Below the pieces are notes generated by a model. That model saw only the letters and a program-made list of their open reading frames with translations. It was not told the DNA's origin and searched no databases. From Pseudomonas azotoformans (lineage in GTDB: Bacteria > Pseudomonadota > Gammaproteobacteria > Pseudomonadales > Pseudomonadaceae), in assembly GCF_900103345.1 (NCBI RefSeq), contig NZ_LT629702.1:1054001-1118000 (forward strand): DNA of 64,000 nucleotides, read 5' to 3'. How positions within the stretch are numbered: the stretch's first letter is position 1; each line of letters opens with the position of its first letter. Position numbers and translations under genes: made by a program. Positions 43,634 through 52,904 of the stretch are shown here, piece after piece.

Positions 43634-44884
43634 TTAATCCCAGCTCAGCGCGCCGCCAGTCTGGTACTCGATCACACGGGTCTCGAAGAAGTTCTTCTCT
43701 TTCTTCAAGTCCATGATCTCGCTCATCCACGGGAACGGGTTGGTCGTCCCCGGATACTCTTCCTTCAAGCCAATCTGCGACAAACGACGGTTGGCGATGA
43801 ACTTGAGGTAATCCTCCATCATCGCTGCGTTCATGCCCAATACACCGCGAGGCATAGTATCGCGCGCATATTCAATCTCCAGCTGCGTCCCCTGCAGGAT
43901 CATCTGGGTCGCTTCTTCCTTCATCTCTGCATCCCACAGGTGTGGGTTTTCGATCTTGATCTGGTTGATCACGTCGATACCGAAGTTCAGGTGCATCGAC
44001 TCATCGCGCAGGATGTACTGGAACTGCTCGGCCACGCCGGTCATTTTGTTGCGACGGCCCATGGACAGGATCTGGGTGAAGCCGCAATAGAAGAAGATGC
44101 CTTCCAGCACGCAGTAGTAGGCGACCAGGTTGCGCAGCAGTTCCTTGTCGGTCTCGACGGTGCCGGTTTCGAACTTCGGATCGGAGATCGAACGGGTGTA
44201 TTTCAAGCCCCAGGCGGCCTTTTTGGCGACCGATGGGATCTCGTGGTACATGTTGAAGATCTCGCCTTCATCCATGGCCAACGATTCGATGCAGTACTGG
44301 TAGGCGTGGGTGTGGATCGCTTCTTCGAAGGCCTGGCGCAGGATGTACTGGCGGCACTCCGGGTTGGTGATCAGGCGGTACACGGCCAGCACCAGGTTGT
44401 TGGCGACCAGGGAGTCGGCGGTGGAGAAGAAGCCCAGGTTGCGCATGACGATGCGGCGTTCGTCGTCGGTCAGGCCTTCGGGGTTTTTCCACAGGGCGAT
44501 GTCGGCGGTCATGTTGACCTCTTGCGGCATCCAGTGGTTGGCGCAGCCGTCGAGGTACTTCTGCCAGGCCCAGTCGTACTTGAAGGGTACGAGTTGGTTG
44601 AGGTCGGCGCGGCAGTTGATCATGCGCTTTTCGTCAACGGCGACACGGGCGGAGGCGCCTTCGAGTTCGGCGAGGCCTTCGGCGACGTCGAGTTTGTCGA
44701 GGGCGGCCTTGGCGCGGATGATCGCGGCGGAGTCGTTGGCGGTCACGTTACGGGCTTCCAGCGCAGCAGCAGCGCCGGCACCGTCGAGGCGGTCCATATT
44801 GGCTTCGCTGGCGTGGCCGGCGTTGGCGCCCTTGATCACCGCTGCACCGGTGTCTTCGTTGTCGACTTCATCCCAACTCAGCAT
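43634..44884 (-). CDS. nrdB: Ribonucleoside-diphosphate reductase class Ia, beta subunit NrdB
   Basis: 416 residues. It houses the diiron-tyrosyl cofactor: [11 protein letters not shown] gives an Fe-ligand Glu, His and the radical Tyr with the E. coli spacing (Glu115/His118/Tyr122), and [12 protein letters not shown] gives the later ligands. The C-terminal tail ends TGGALSWD, with the residues needed to bind NrdA. The ATG at 44884 has AGGAG; the open frame extends far upstream but is non-coding. nrdA is not beside it. Two NrdR boxes lie in the promoter region. Confidence 0.96.
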   Translation of the reverse strand: MLSWDEVDNEDTGAAVIKGANAGHASEANMDRLDGAGAAAALEARNVTANDSAAIIRAKAALDKLDVAEGLAELEGASARVAVDEKRMINCRADLNQLVPFKYDWAWQKYLDGCANHWMPQEVNMTADIALWKNPEGLTDDERRIVMRNLGFFSTADSLVANNLVLAVYRLITNPECRQYILRQAFEEAIHTHAYQYCIESLAMDEGEIFNMYHEIPSVAKKAAWGLKYTRSISDPKFETGTVETDKELLRNLVAYYCVLEGIFFYCGFTQILSMGRRNKMTGVAEQFQYILRDESMHLNFGIDVINQIKIENPHLWDAEMKEEATQMILQGTQLEIEYARDTMPRGVLGMNAAMMEDYLKFIANRRLSQIGLKEEYPGTTNPFPWMSEIMDLKKEKNFFETRVIEYQTGGALSWD

Positions 44885-44982
44885 GGAAATGCTCCTTCCT
44901 GGTATTCGAAAAATAAGTGTTTTTGCAGGCTTCAAGGCATTGAAATACTGCCCATAGTGTGGTCGATAAATACCGATACTGC

Positions 44983-45030
44983 ACACTATGTAGTGGTCTG
45001 TTCTGTTTATTGGCACACTATATGGTGTGT
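44983..45030 (-). promoter_or_regulatory. Tandem NrdR boxes upstream of nrdB
   Basis: ACACTATGTAGTGGTC (44983-44998) and ACACTATATGGTGTGT (45015-45030) match the NrdR consensus acaCwAtATaTwGtgt with few changes. Their starts are 32 bases apart, close to three helical turns, the usual phasing. They lie in the 300-base gap shared by nrdB (minus) and the Fae-like gene (plus). The remainder of that gap shows no other gene. Confidence 0.8.
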
Positions 45031-45184
45031 AACAAACTTGGTCAACGCACAAGACGGCACCCGTCGTCGCAGGGGTATGAGCAAAACTCACCGCCCCATG
45101 ACTTTTAATGGTTACGGCCGTTTTCACCGCCAGTGCTAAAAATTCGCCAACCAGCTCCCCATAACAACAACGAGCGTTTGCGCA

Positions 45185-45697
45185 ATGAAAACACTGGATC
45201 TGTACATCGGCGAAGGTTTCGAAGGCCCGGGCGTCAACGCGGCCCACATCAACATCCTGATCGGCCCACGCAATGGCCCGGCCGGCCAGGCGTTTGCCAA
45301 CAGCCTTGCGTCCCCAAGCCAGGGCCATTGCCCGTTCATGGTGATCGCCCAGCCGAATATCCCGGTCAAGCCCATGACCCTCTACGTCAACAAGGCCGCC
45401 ATCGGCAGCGACTTGCACGGCAACGCCACCTGGGGCGCGTCCCAGGCCGGTATCGCCAAGGCGGTCCTGGAGGCCTTGCTCGACGGCACCCTGCCGCCGG
45501 AAGCCGAAGACGAGTGGGCCATCGTCACCGCCAACTGGGTCAACCCGGCCTGCGATGACCTCGATGCGGTCTACCTGAACAACTACAACGCCTGCCGCAC
45601 CGCGATCCGTGCGGCCTTGACCGGAGCGCCGTTCACCGCGCAACTGGCGGATGTGGTCAACCAGATCAGCAACCCTTTCTACACGCCCAAGGCCTGA
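45185..45697 (+). CDS. Formaldehyde-activating enzyme (Fae) homologue
   Basis: 170 residues along essentially the whole Fae length. Matching features: [34 protein letters not shown] with His21 where Fae has its catalytic His17, [37 protein letters not shown], and [12 protein letters not shown]. Fae condenses formaldehyde with tetrahydromethanopterin, a cofactor pseudomonads are not known to make, so the reaction here may use another carrier or aldehyde. It is followed after 10 bases by an aldo/keto reductase and then an aldehyde dehydrogenase, forming an operon. The ribosome-binding site is weak (GAGCG). Confidence 0.88.
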   Translation: MKTLDLYIGEGFEGPGVNAAHINILIGPRNGPAGQAFANSLASPSQGHCPFMVIAQPNIPVKPMTLYVNKAAIGSDLHGNATWGASQAGIAKAVLEALLDGTLPPEAEDEWAIVTANWVNPACDDLDAVYLNNYNACRTAIRAALTGAPFTAQLADVVNQISNPFYTPKA

Positions 45698-45707
45698 GGA
45701 GACTGCC

Positions 45708-46742
45708 ATGCAATACACCCGTTTGGGCAACTCCGGCCTGCAAGTCTCGCGCCTGTGCCTGGGCACCATGAACATGGGCACCCCGGACTGGAAACCGTGG
45801 ATCTTCGACGAAAAGCAAAGCGAGCCCATCGTCGCCCACGCCCTGGCCAACGGCGTCAACTTCATCGACCTGGCCGACTTCTACTCCGCCGGCGTCGGCG
45901 AAGAAGTGGTGGGGCGCATCCTCAAGCGCGTGGCGCGACGTGACGACCTCGTGGTCACCACCAAGGTCGGCTACGGCACCCGCAGTGGCATCAACGCCAG
46001 CGGCCATTCGCGCAAGCACATCCTGGACAGCATCGACGCGTCCCTGAGCCGCCTGAGGATGGATTACGTCGACGTGTTCATGCTGCATTACTTCGACGTG
46101 AATACCCCGGTGGAAGAAACCATGAGCGCACTGAACGACATCGTGCATTCCGGCAAGGCGCGCTACATCGGCGTATCCACCATGCTCACCGGCCAGTTGG
46201 CGAAGATCCTCATGGCCTGCGAGCGCAACGGCTGGGTCAAGCCGATCAACATGCAACTGCAATTGAACTGCGCCTACCGCGAGGAAGAGCGCGAGATGAT
46301 CCCGTTCTGCCGCGATCAGGGCCTGGGCGTCTCGGTGTTCAGCCCGCTGGCTCGCGGCTTGCTCACCGGCGAGGTGCAGTCGACCCGCAACCAGACTGAC
46401 TTCTTCACGCAGCAGATGTACAGCGACCAGGCGTCGTTCGACATCGCCCATTCGGTGCAACGCGTGGCGCGTGCCCGTGGCGTGTCCAACGCGCAGATCG
46501 CCCAGGCCTGGGTCGCCAATCACCCGGGCGTCGACGTCATGCTGGTAGGCGCCGACACCACCGAGCAGTTCGACAGCGCGCTGGCGGCCTTGGACACCCA
46601 ACTGGATGCCGAGGAACTGCACGAGCTGGAACGCAATTACACCCCGTGCGATGTGATCAACGACTACACCGCCGGCAAGCGCATCCTGCGTGAGGCCCGT
46701 CCGGGCCTGGACCGTTTCAACCTGACCGAGGCCGTGGCATGA
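45708..46742 (+). CDS. Aldo/keto reductase
   Basis: 344 residues. The AKR barrel begins [24 protein letters not shown]. The catalytic tetrad is visible as Asp and Tyr in [18 protein letters not shown], Lys in VVTTKVGYG and His in DVFMLHYFD. The NADPH-binding C-terminal motif region reads [19 protein letters not shown]. It resembles the YghZ/Tas-like AKR branch. The ATG has a GAGGAG site. It sits between the Fae-like and ALDH genes, overlapping the latter by 4 bases, so it likely acts on the same pathway carbonyl. Confidence 0.92.
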   Translation: MQYTRLGNSGLQVSRLCLGTMNMGTPDWKPWIFDEKQSEPIVAHALANGVNFIDLADFYSAGVGEEVVGRILKRVARRDDLVVTTKVGYGTRSGINASGHSRKHILDSIDASLSRLRMDYVDVFMLHYFDVNTPVEETMSALNDIVHSGKARYIGVSTMLTGQLAKILMACERNGWVKPINMQLQLNCAYREEEREMIPFCRDQGLGVSVFSPLARGLLTGEVQSTRNQTDFFTQQMYSDQASFDIAHSVQRVARARGVSNAQIAQAWVANHPGVDVMLVGADTTEQFDSALAALDTQLDAEELHELERNYTPCDVINDYTAGKRILREARPGLDRFNLTEAVA

Positions 46743-48223
46743 ACCCGTTGATTCGTACTGGCAACTACATCGACGGCCAATGGTCCAGCGGTGGTCCGAC
46801 GTACCCAGTGTTCAACCCGGCCAATGGTGCGCTGATTACCGATGTACAGCGCGCCGCTGCCGAACAAACCCACCTGGCCATCGACGCCGCCAACCGTGCC
46901 TTGCCGGCCTGGCGCAAGCTCACTGCCAAGGAACGCAGCCAGCGCCTCAAGCGCTGGAGCGAGCTGATGCTGAGCAACCAGAAAGACCTGGCCCACTTGC
47001 TCAGCCTGGAACAGGGCAAGCCGCTGGCCGAAGCCATGGGTGAAGTGGTCTACGCCGCGAGTTTCCTGGAGTGGTTCGGTGAGGAGGCAAAACGCGCCTA
47101 CGGTGACGTGATCCCGAGCCACAAGGCCGATGCGCGCATCATCGTGGTCAAGGAAGCCATTGGTGTGGTCGCGGCGATCACGCCGTGGAACTTCCCGCTG
47201 GCGATGGTCACCCGCAAGGTCGGTCCGGCGCTGGCGGCCGGTTGCACGATGATCCTCAAGCCTTCGGAAGAAACCCCATTATCGGCTTTTGCCCTGGCGG
47301 TATTGGCCGAGCAGGCAGGCATTCCGGCCGGCGTGTTCAACATCGTCTCCGGCGATGCCGTGGCAATCGGCGGTGCACTCCAAGCCTCCAGCGTGGTGCG
47401 CAAGTTGTCGTTCACCGGTTCAACCCGCACCGGCAAACTGTTGATGCGCCAGGCGGCGGATACCTTGAAAAAGGTCTCGCTGGAACTGGGTGGCAACGCG
47501 CCGTTTATCGTGTTTGACGACGCCGACCTCGACGCCGCCGTCAAAGGCGCCATGGCCTCCAAGTTTCGCAATACCGGGCAGACCTGCGTGTGCGTCAACC
47601 GCTTCTTCATTCAGGACGGCGTGTACGATGCCTTCACCCGCAAACTGGCAGAGGCGGTCAGCGCCATGCGTGTTGGCAGTGCATTGGAAGGCGAAACCGA
47701 GCAGGGCCCGCTGATCAACGCGGCGGCCCTGGCCAAGGTCGAAGCCCACGTCGGTGATGCCTTGGAGAAGGGCGCCACGCTGTTGTGCGGCGGCCGTCGC
47801 CATGCGTTGGGCGGAACGTTTTTTGAGCCGACCATCCTCACCGAGGCCAACGGCGACATGCTGATTGCCCAGGAAGAAACCTTTGGCCCGGTGGCCGCGT
47901 GCTTCCGGTTCAAGGACGAAGCCGAAGTGCTGCAACGCGCCAATGACACGCCGTTCGGCTTGTCCGCCTACTTCTACAGCCGCGACATCGGCCGCGTATG
48001 GCGCATGGCCGAAGGCCTGGAGGCTGGCATGGTCGGGATCAATGAAGGGATCATCTCCACTGAAGTCGCGCCGTTTGGCGGTATCAAGGAATCGGGCCTG
48101 GGACGTGAAGGGTCCAAGTATGGGTTGGATGACTACCTGGAGATCAAGTACCTGTTGATGGGTGGGCTATCAGGGATTGCTGACTTGCCCCAGCCACTGC
48201 GTAAACAACCGCACCTTGGATAA
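46739..48223 (+). CDS. NAD(P)-dependent aldehyde dehydrogenase (succinate-semialdehyde dehydrogenase-like)
   Basis: 494 residues. ITPWNFPLAMVTRKVGPALAAGCTMILKPSEETPLSA is the cofactor region, FTGSTRTGK the Rossmann turn, Glu249 in LELGGNAPFIVF, and catalytic Cys283 in NTGQTCVCVNR, the C-V-C loop typical of GabD-like enzymes. Its start overlaps the AKR stop (ATGA), so the enzyme is translationally coupled. The last 54 bases overlap the end of the convergent LysR gene. The substrate is probably a short aldehyde or semialdehyde from the Fae/AKR steps. Confidence 0.93.
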   Translation: MNPLIRTGNYIDGQWSSGGPTYPVFNPANGALITDVQRAAAEQTHLAIDAANRALPAWRKLTAKERSQRLKRWSELMLSNQKDLAHLLSLEQGKPLAEAMGEVVYAASFLEWFGEEAKRAYGDVIPSHKADARIIVVKEAIGVVAAITPWNFPLAMVTRKVGPALAAGCTMILKPSEETPLSAFALAVLAEQAGIPAGVFNIVSGDAVAIGGALQASSVVRKLSFTGSTRTGKLLMRQAADTLKKVSLELGGNAPFIVFDDADLDAAVKGAMASKFRNTGQTCVCVNRFFIQDGVYDAFTRKLAEAVSAMRVGSALEGETEQGPLINAAALAKVEAHVGDALEKGATLLCGGRRHALGGTFFEPTILTEANGDMLIAQEETFGPVAACFRFKDEAEVLQRANDTPFGLSAYFYSRDIGRVWRMAEGLEAGMVGINEGIISTEVAPFGGIKESGLGREGSKYGLDDYLEIKYLLMGGLSGIADLPQPLRKQPHLG

Positions 48224-49045
48224 GCCCTGTTTATCCGTCGCCACATCCAACCAATAGCCATAAGGGCCGATCACCTCAATAGGGGTGATCGGCAACAGGC
48301 TGCCGGTCGCCAACTCGCGTTCGATCATCTGTCGGTCGATCACCGCCAGGCCACCGCCGGCCAGGGCGGTATGGATCACCTGGTCGAGGGTGCTGAATTC
48401 CAGGCCCTGACCCGCATCCACGTCTTCTCGGCCCATGGCCGCCAACCAGTTTTCCCAGACCTTCAAGCGCTTGCCGTCGTGCAGGATATGCAGCAGCGCA
48501 AATCGCTGCAGGTCGGGCGGTTGGCCGTCGCTGAACAGCTCCGGGCTGGCGACCGCGATGTGTCGCTCCATCACCAGCAGCTCACTGCTGCAATGGGCCG
48601 CAGGTTCCAGGCCGAAGCGGATCTGGCAGTCGACTTCTGCGAGGTTGTCGTGGGTCGCCTGGTGGGCGACGCTGAGGTTGATATCCGGGTAGCGCTCACA
48701 GAAGCGTCGCAAATGCGCGGACAACCAACGCGTGGCCCAGGTGGGCGGTGCGACGATGCGCAGGCGCTGGCGCAAGTTGGGCACGCGCACGGCGTGCAGG
48801 GCGCGTTCGATGTGGTCGAAGGCGTCGCTCAGGTGCGGCGATAGCGCGAAGCCGGCTTCGGTGAGGGACAGTCCCTGGGGCGTGCGGATGAAGAGGGCGA
48901 CGCCGAGGTAGTCTTCCAGTTGCTTGATCTGGCGGCTGACCGCGCCCTGGGTGACGTTGAGGCCCACGGCGGCCTGGCTGAAGCTGCGATGGCGGGCGAC
49001 TTCTTCGAAGACACGGAGCATGTTGAGGGCGGGGAGGTGGCGCAT
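48170..49045 (-). CDS. LysR-family regulator (GcvA-like), Fae cluster
   Basis: 291 residues. HTH: ALNMLRVFEEVARHRSFSQAAVGLNVTQGAVSRQIKQLEDYLGVALFIRTPQGLSLTEAG. The effector domain has the GcvA-type VAPPTWATRWLSAHLRRFCERYPDINLSV. It lies between the Fae-AKR-ALDH operon (convergent, overlapping) and the porin gene (same strand), so it probably regulates one or both. ATG at 49045 is preferred over the start 6 codons upstream. Confidence 0.9.
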   Translation of the reverse strand: MRHLPALNMLRVFEEVARHRSFSQAAVGLNVTQGAVSRQIKQLEDYLGVALFIRTPQGLSLTEAGFALSPHLSDAFDHIERALHAVRVPNLRQRLRIVAPPTWATRWLSAHLRRFCERYPDINLSVAHQATHDNLAEVDCQIRFGLEPAAHCSSELLVMERHIAVASPELFSDGQPPDLQRFALLHILHDGKRLKVWENWLAAMGREDVDAGQGLEFSTLDQVIHTALAGGGLAVIDRQMIERELATGSLLPITPIEVIGPYGYWLDVATDKQGLSKVRLFTQWLGQVSNP

Positions 49046-49089
49046 GGTTCGAGTTCCACACATTGTTTTTATGGTGTTTGTGCTGGCTT

Positions 49090-49157
49090 CTTCGCGGGCA
49101 AGCCCGCTCCCACAGGGGAATGCATTACAAATGTGGGAGCTGGCTTGCCTGCGATGG
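49090..49157. repeat. REP pair, tail-to-tail
   Basis: TTCGCGGGCAAGCCCGCTCC (first arm) and, after a short spacer, ATGTGGGAGCTGGCTTGCCT (second arm). The arms are in the reverse order to the REPINs, and of two subtypes. Located between the porin stop and the LysR start. Confidence 0.75.
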
Positions 49158-49170
49158 CGTCAGTGGCCTA

Positions 49171-50340
49171 TTAGAAGTAATAGCCAATGTTCATATACAG
49201 CTGGTTCTCCCACTGGTTGCTACCCCCAGCCCCCAGGCTCTGGGTATAGCTGCTGCCCCCGATGTAGGGATCGTTCTTGCCGATCAGCCATTCCGTCGCA
49301 ATCCACAATTTGCTGAACGAAAACGACGTGCCGAGGATCACCCGCTGCGACGTCTTGAACGCGTCGGCGGATTTGTCGAAGGCGCTGTAGTTGGCATACA
49401 GCTTCACACCGCTGACCTGGTCCCACAGGTACTTGCCGCCCACGTCATAGCTCAGGTCCGCCACATACAGGTTACCGCGGCTGGCCACGTTGAAGGTGCC
49501 GTCATAGCCGCCCAGGGTCACCACTTCGTCGGTGCCGGCGTTGCGCGGCGACATCTGTTGGCGCGCCGCCTGCAATTGCAGGCCCCACGGGCCGTTCTTG
49601 CCCAGGTAGTGGATGGCCACGGCGTTGCGCCGGCCGTCGTTGCCAGTGTCTTTGTTCTCCAGGGTGGAGGTGAGGCCGGAGAGGCCGACTTCGGATTTCC
49701 AGTCGCCCAGGTCCAGGGCCTTGGCCACGCGCAGCACCACGGTGTTGCGCTCCTGGTTATCGCTGCCGTCCGCCACGTAGCTGTCGGCACCGGAGACCAC
49801 GCTGGAGTAGGTCACGCCCTTGCTGGTGCCTTTGCCTTGCCACGCCGGGCGCAGGTAGTAGCCCGCCTGGATATTCCAGTCGCCGGTTTGTTGCACGTAT
49901 TTGGCACCGACTTGCTGCACGTCTTCCAGGCCGATCACATTGCCCAGGGTTTCGTAGAAGGTGCTGCCGAAGTACGGCTGCAGGCCGAACGGCACCGTGT
50001 TCAAGCCCACCTGCACTTGCTGTTCGGGGTTGAATTTGTAGCCGACCCAGGCGAACTTGGCGAATTGGATATCGCCGTAGTTCTTGGTGTACTGGTAAGG
50101 ATACGAACGCCCGTAGAAACGGTATTGCGCCTCGCCGATCCAGCTGTCGGAGTTGTATTTGGCGCTGAGGAACACGGTGTCGAGGCCGAACTTCTGGATG
50201 TCGCGATCCGGGTCATAGTCCCAGCGCGCACGGATGGCGCCGCCGAGGTCGAGGTTGTCGGTGACCTGCACGGCCATGGCCGGCGCCGCGAGGGCGCCGA
50301 GCACGGGGATGAGGGTGAAGCAGCGCATCGTTGGTCGCAT
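49171..50340 (-). CDS. Outer-membrane porin
   Basis: 389 residues. MRPTMRCFTLIPVLGALAAPAMA is a signal peptide. The mature part alternates in beta-strand fashion, with many aromatic girdle residues (YQYTKNYGDIQFAKFAWVGYKF), and ends NIGYYF with a terminal Phe, the BAM signal. It resembles general or carbohydrate/phosphate-type porins, but I cannot place it in a named subfamily. It lies 84 bases downstream of the ABC ATPase gene on the same strand, suggesting it admits the same substrate across the outer membrane. Confidence 0.85.
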   Translation of the reverse strand: MRPTMRCFTLIPVLGALAAPAMAVQVTDNLDLGGAIRARWDYDPDRDIQKFGLDTVFLSAKYNSDSWIGEAQYRFYGRSYPYQYTKNYGDIQFAKFAWVGYKFNPEQQVQVGLNTVPFGLQPYFGSTFYETLGNVIGLEDVQQVGAKYVQQTGDWNIQAGYYLRPAWQGKGTSKGVTYSSVVSGADSYVADGSDNQERNTVVLRVAKALDLGDWKSEVGLSGLTSTLENKDTGNDGRRNAVAIHYLGKNGPWGLQLQAARQQMSPRNAGTDEVVTLGGYDGTFNVASRGNLYVADLSYDVGGKYLWDQVSGVKLYANYSAFDKSADAFKTSQRVILGTSFSFSKLWIATEWLIGKNDPYIGGSSYTQSLGAGGSNQWENQLYMNIGYYF

Positions 50341-50424
50341 GGTTGTACTCTCGTTTTTAGTTTTTTTGGGCAACAGCAGCCCGTTGTCACAGCGAACGCT
50401 GCGACGCAGGGAAAAGGGTTGAAC

Positions 50425-52065
50425 TCAGTGAGTAGCGGGGCGGATCAGCCGTAGCGGCGGCCCACCGGCGGGCAACTCAGAAGCGCCAGGAGCGGCGGCC
50501 AGCAACGCTTGGGTGTAGGCGTTTTGCGGACGCAGCAGCACCTGTTCGGCGGTGCCGTACTCCACCACTTCACCCTGGCGCATCACCGCGATGTGATCGC
50601 TGATCTGCGCCGCCACGCGCAGGTCGTGGGTGATAAACAGGATGCTCAGGTTCAGTTGCTTCTGCAGCTCGGCGAGCAGCTCCAGCACCTGCTTTTGCAC
50701 CGACACGTCCAGCGCCGACACGCTTTCATCGGCGATCAGCACTTCCGGGCGCATAGCCAGGGCGCGGGCGATGCCGATGCGCTGGCGCTGCCCTCCGGAG
50801 AACTGCCGGGGCTTGCGCTGCAGGGCGTCGCGCTTGAGGCCGACCTGCTCCAGCAAGTCACCGGCCTCGGCCCAGGCGTCCTTGGCCGACAACCCACGCA
50901 GTTGCGCGGCGCGGGCAATGATGTCGCCGACGCGGTGGCGCGGGTTCAGCGAGCCGTACGGGTCCTGGAAGATCATCTGGATACGCCGTCGATGGGTCGC
51001 CAACACGGAGCCGCTCAGGGCGAGGAAGTCGGTGTCGCCGACCCACACATGGCCACTGTCGCTGTCCACCAGGCGGATCGCGGCTTTGACCAGGGTGCTT
51101 TTGCCCGAGCCGGACTCGCCGACAATCGCCAGGGTCTTGCCCCGTGGCAGGTTCAGCGACACATCGCGCAGCGCCGCCACCGCGCTGCCGCCGACGTTGT
51201 AGGTCTTGGTCAGGTGCTCGATGCGCAGCGCCATTTCGCCGTCGGCACTCGGCGCATGCAGCTCCGGGTGCAACGCCGGCACGGCCGCGATCAACTTGCG
51301 CGTATACGCATGGGTCGGTGCGTTCAGCACCTGGTCCCGCTCGCCGATTTCCACCAGGCGCCCGCCTTCCATCACCGCGATGCGGTCGGCGATCTGCGCC
51401 ACTACGCCAAAGTCATGGGTGATGAACAGGATGCCGTGCTGCCCGCGCCCGCGCAGGTCGCGCACCAGTTTCAGCACCTGGGCCTGGGTGGTCACATCCA
51501 GTGCGGTGGTGGGTTCATCGGCGATCAGCAGGTCGGGGTTCATCGCCAGTGCCATGGCGATGACCACCCGTTGGCACTGGCCGCCGGATAACTGATGGGG
51601 AAAGCTGTTGGCGATGCGCGGCGGGTCCGGCAGTTGGGTGGATTCCAGCAACGCGAGCATGCGTTCACGCCGCTCGGTGGCCGGCATCTGCGGTGCGTGG
51701 ATGTCGAAGATTTCTTCGACTTGCTTGCCGATGCGGATCGCCGGGTTGAGCGCCGCCATGGGCTCCTGGAAAATCATAGCGATGCGGTTGCCACGCAGGG
51801 CACGCAAGCGGGCTTCGTCGAGGGTGCAGATATCGTCGCCAAGAAAGTCGATGACCCCGCCAGCATGCCGCAAACCCTTGGCATAGTCGCCCATGATCGC
51901 CGCTGACAGCACGGATTTACCCGAGCCCGACTCGCCGATCACGCAGAGAATTTCACCCTTGCGCACGTCAAGGCTGATGCCGTGCACGGCATGGCTGCGG
52001 TCGGCGCCCTTGGGCAGTTCGACACACAGGTTGTCGACCCGCAATACAGTTTGATGGCTGCTCAT
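50425..52065 (-). CDS. Dipeptide/oligopeptide-type ABC ATPase, fused DppD-DppF
   Basis: 546 residues holding two ATPase domains. Domain 1: Walker [17 protein letters not shown], signature LSGGQCQRV, Walker [14 protein letters not shown]. Domain 2: Walker [18 protein letters not shown], signature FSGGQRQRI, Walker [14 protein letters not shown]. In most Dpp/Opp systems these are separate subunits. The ATG at 52065 has AAGGAG; the open frame upstream runs through dppC and is not coding. It starts 2 bases after the DppC stop. It energises import through the two permeases. Confidence 0.93.
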   Translation of the reverse strand: MSSHQTVLRVDNLCVELPKGADRSHAVHGISLDVRKGEILCVIGESGSGKSVLSAAIMGDYAKGLRHAGGVIDFLGDDICTLDEARLRALRGNRIAMIFQEPMAALNPAIRIGKQVEEIFDIHAPQMPATERRERMLALLESTQLPDPPRIANSFPHQLSGGQCQRVVIAMALAMNPDLLIADEPTTALDVTTQAQVLKLVRDLRGRGQHGILFITHDFGVVAQIADRIAVMEGGRLVEIGERDQVLNAPTHAYTRKLIAAVPALHPELHAPSADGEMALRIEHLTKTYNVGGSAVAALRDVSLNLPRGKTLAIVGESGSGKSTLVKAAIRLVDSDSGHVWVGDTDFLALSGSVLATHRRRIQMIFQDPYGSLNPRHRVGDIIARAAQLRGLSAKDAWAEAGDLLEQVGLKRDALQRKPRQFSGGQRQRIGIARALAMRPEVLIADESVSALDVSVQKQVLELLAELQKQLNLSILFITHDLRVAAQISDHIAVMRQGEVVEYGTAEQVLLRPQNAYTQALLAAAPGASELPAGGPPLRLIRPATH

Positions 52066-52067
52066 GC

Positions 52068-52904
52068 TCAACTCCTTGCGCCTTGCTGCGCGTGTTCGTC
52101 CAGCCCGTCGGCGAGCAGGCTCAAGCCGAGCATCAGGGTGGAGATGGCGATGCACGGGAAAATCACCAGGTGCGGAAAGGTAATGGCCATGGCGCGGCCG
52201 TCGTTGATCATGCCGCCCCAGTCCGGCGTGGGTGGCGGCAGGCCGAGGCCGAGAAAGCCCAGGGCGCCGATCATGATCGCGGTGTAGCCGATGCGCAGGC
52301 AGAAATCCACGATCAGCGGGCCGCCGCAATTGGGCAGGATCTCCACCAGCATGATGCGCAGCGAGCCTTCGCCCTGGGTGATGGCGCTGAGCACGTAGTC
52401 GCGTGAACGGATGTCGATGGTCAGCGCGCGCATGATGCGGAAGATCGCCGGGGCGCTGGTAAAGGTCACCGCAATCAGGATGTTCAGCGCCGAGGCGCCG
52501 AGGGCGATGATGATCACGATGTACAGCACCAGCACCGGGAACGACAGCACGGTGTCGGCCACGTAGGACAGCACAGCGTCGACCCAGCCATTGAAGTACC
52601 CGGCGCACAGGCCCATGGCGATGCCCACGGCAAACGCGGTGAGGGTGGCGAGGATCGACCAGAACAGCACGGTGCGCGTGCCCCAGATCAGGCGCGAGAG
52701 GATGTCGCGGCCGATCATGTCGGTGCCGAGCAAAAAGCGGGTGCCATCATCGCCAGCGGTCATCGGCGTGAGCAGCGGGGTGAAGCTTTCCAGCGGATCA
52801 TGGGGCGCGAGCCACGGTGCACAGAGGGCAATCAGCACCCAGCCGCCGACCAGCAACAGGCCGAGCAAGGCCAGGGGATGCTTGAAGGATTTGAGCAGGT
52901 TCAT
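52068..52904 (-). CDS. ABC transporter permease (DppC-like)
   Basis: 278 residues. N-terminal helix LALLGLLLVGGWVLIALCAPWLAPHDP and GTDMIGRDILSRLIWGTR are typical of OppC/DppC. The ATPase-contact EAA loop is ITQGEGSLRIMLVEILPN. About six helices. Its start overlaps the DppB stop by 4 bases. It pairs with DppB to form the channel for the substrate delivered by the periplasmic binding protein. Confidence 0.93.
   Translation of the reverse strand: MNLLKSFKHPLALLGLLLVGGWVLIALCAPWLAPHDPLESFTPLLTPMTAGDDGTRFLLGTDMIGRDILSRLIWGTRTVLFWSILATLTAFAVGIAMGLCAGYFNGWVDAVLSYVADTVLSFPVLVLYIVIIIALGASALNILIAVTFTSAPAIFRIMRALTIDIRSRDYVLSAITQGEGSLRIMLVEILPNCGGPLIVDFCLRIGYTAIMIGALGFLGLGLPPPTPDWGGMINDGRAMAITFPHLVIFPCIAISTLMLGLSLLADGLDEHAQQGARS

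Noticed and set aside
44885..45865. N-terminal extension of nrdB giving a 743-residue protein
   Set aside because: It runs through the NrdR boxes and across the Fae gene in antisense; NrdB has its normal length from 44884 with a good AGGAG site.
49063..50454. Plus-strand open frame of 463 residues over the porin gene
   Set aside because: Antisense shadow; the porin has a signal peptide and terminal Phe on the minus strand.
52066..52608. Upstream extension of the fused ABC ATPase
   Set aside because: It overlaps dppC in another frame and lacks any family similarity; the ATG at 52065 has a strong ribosome-binding site.
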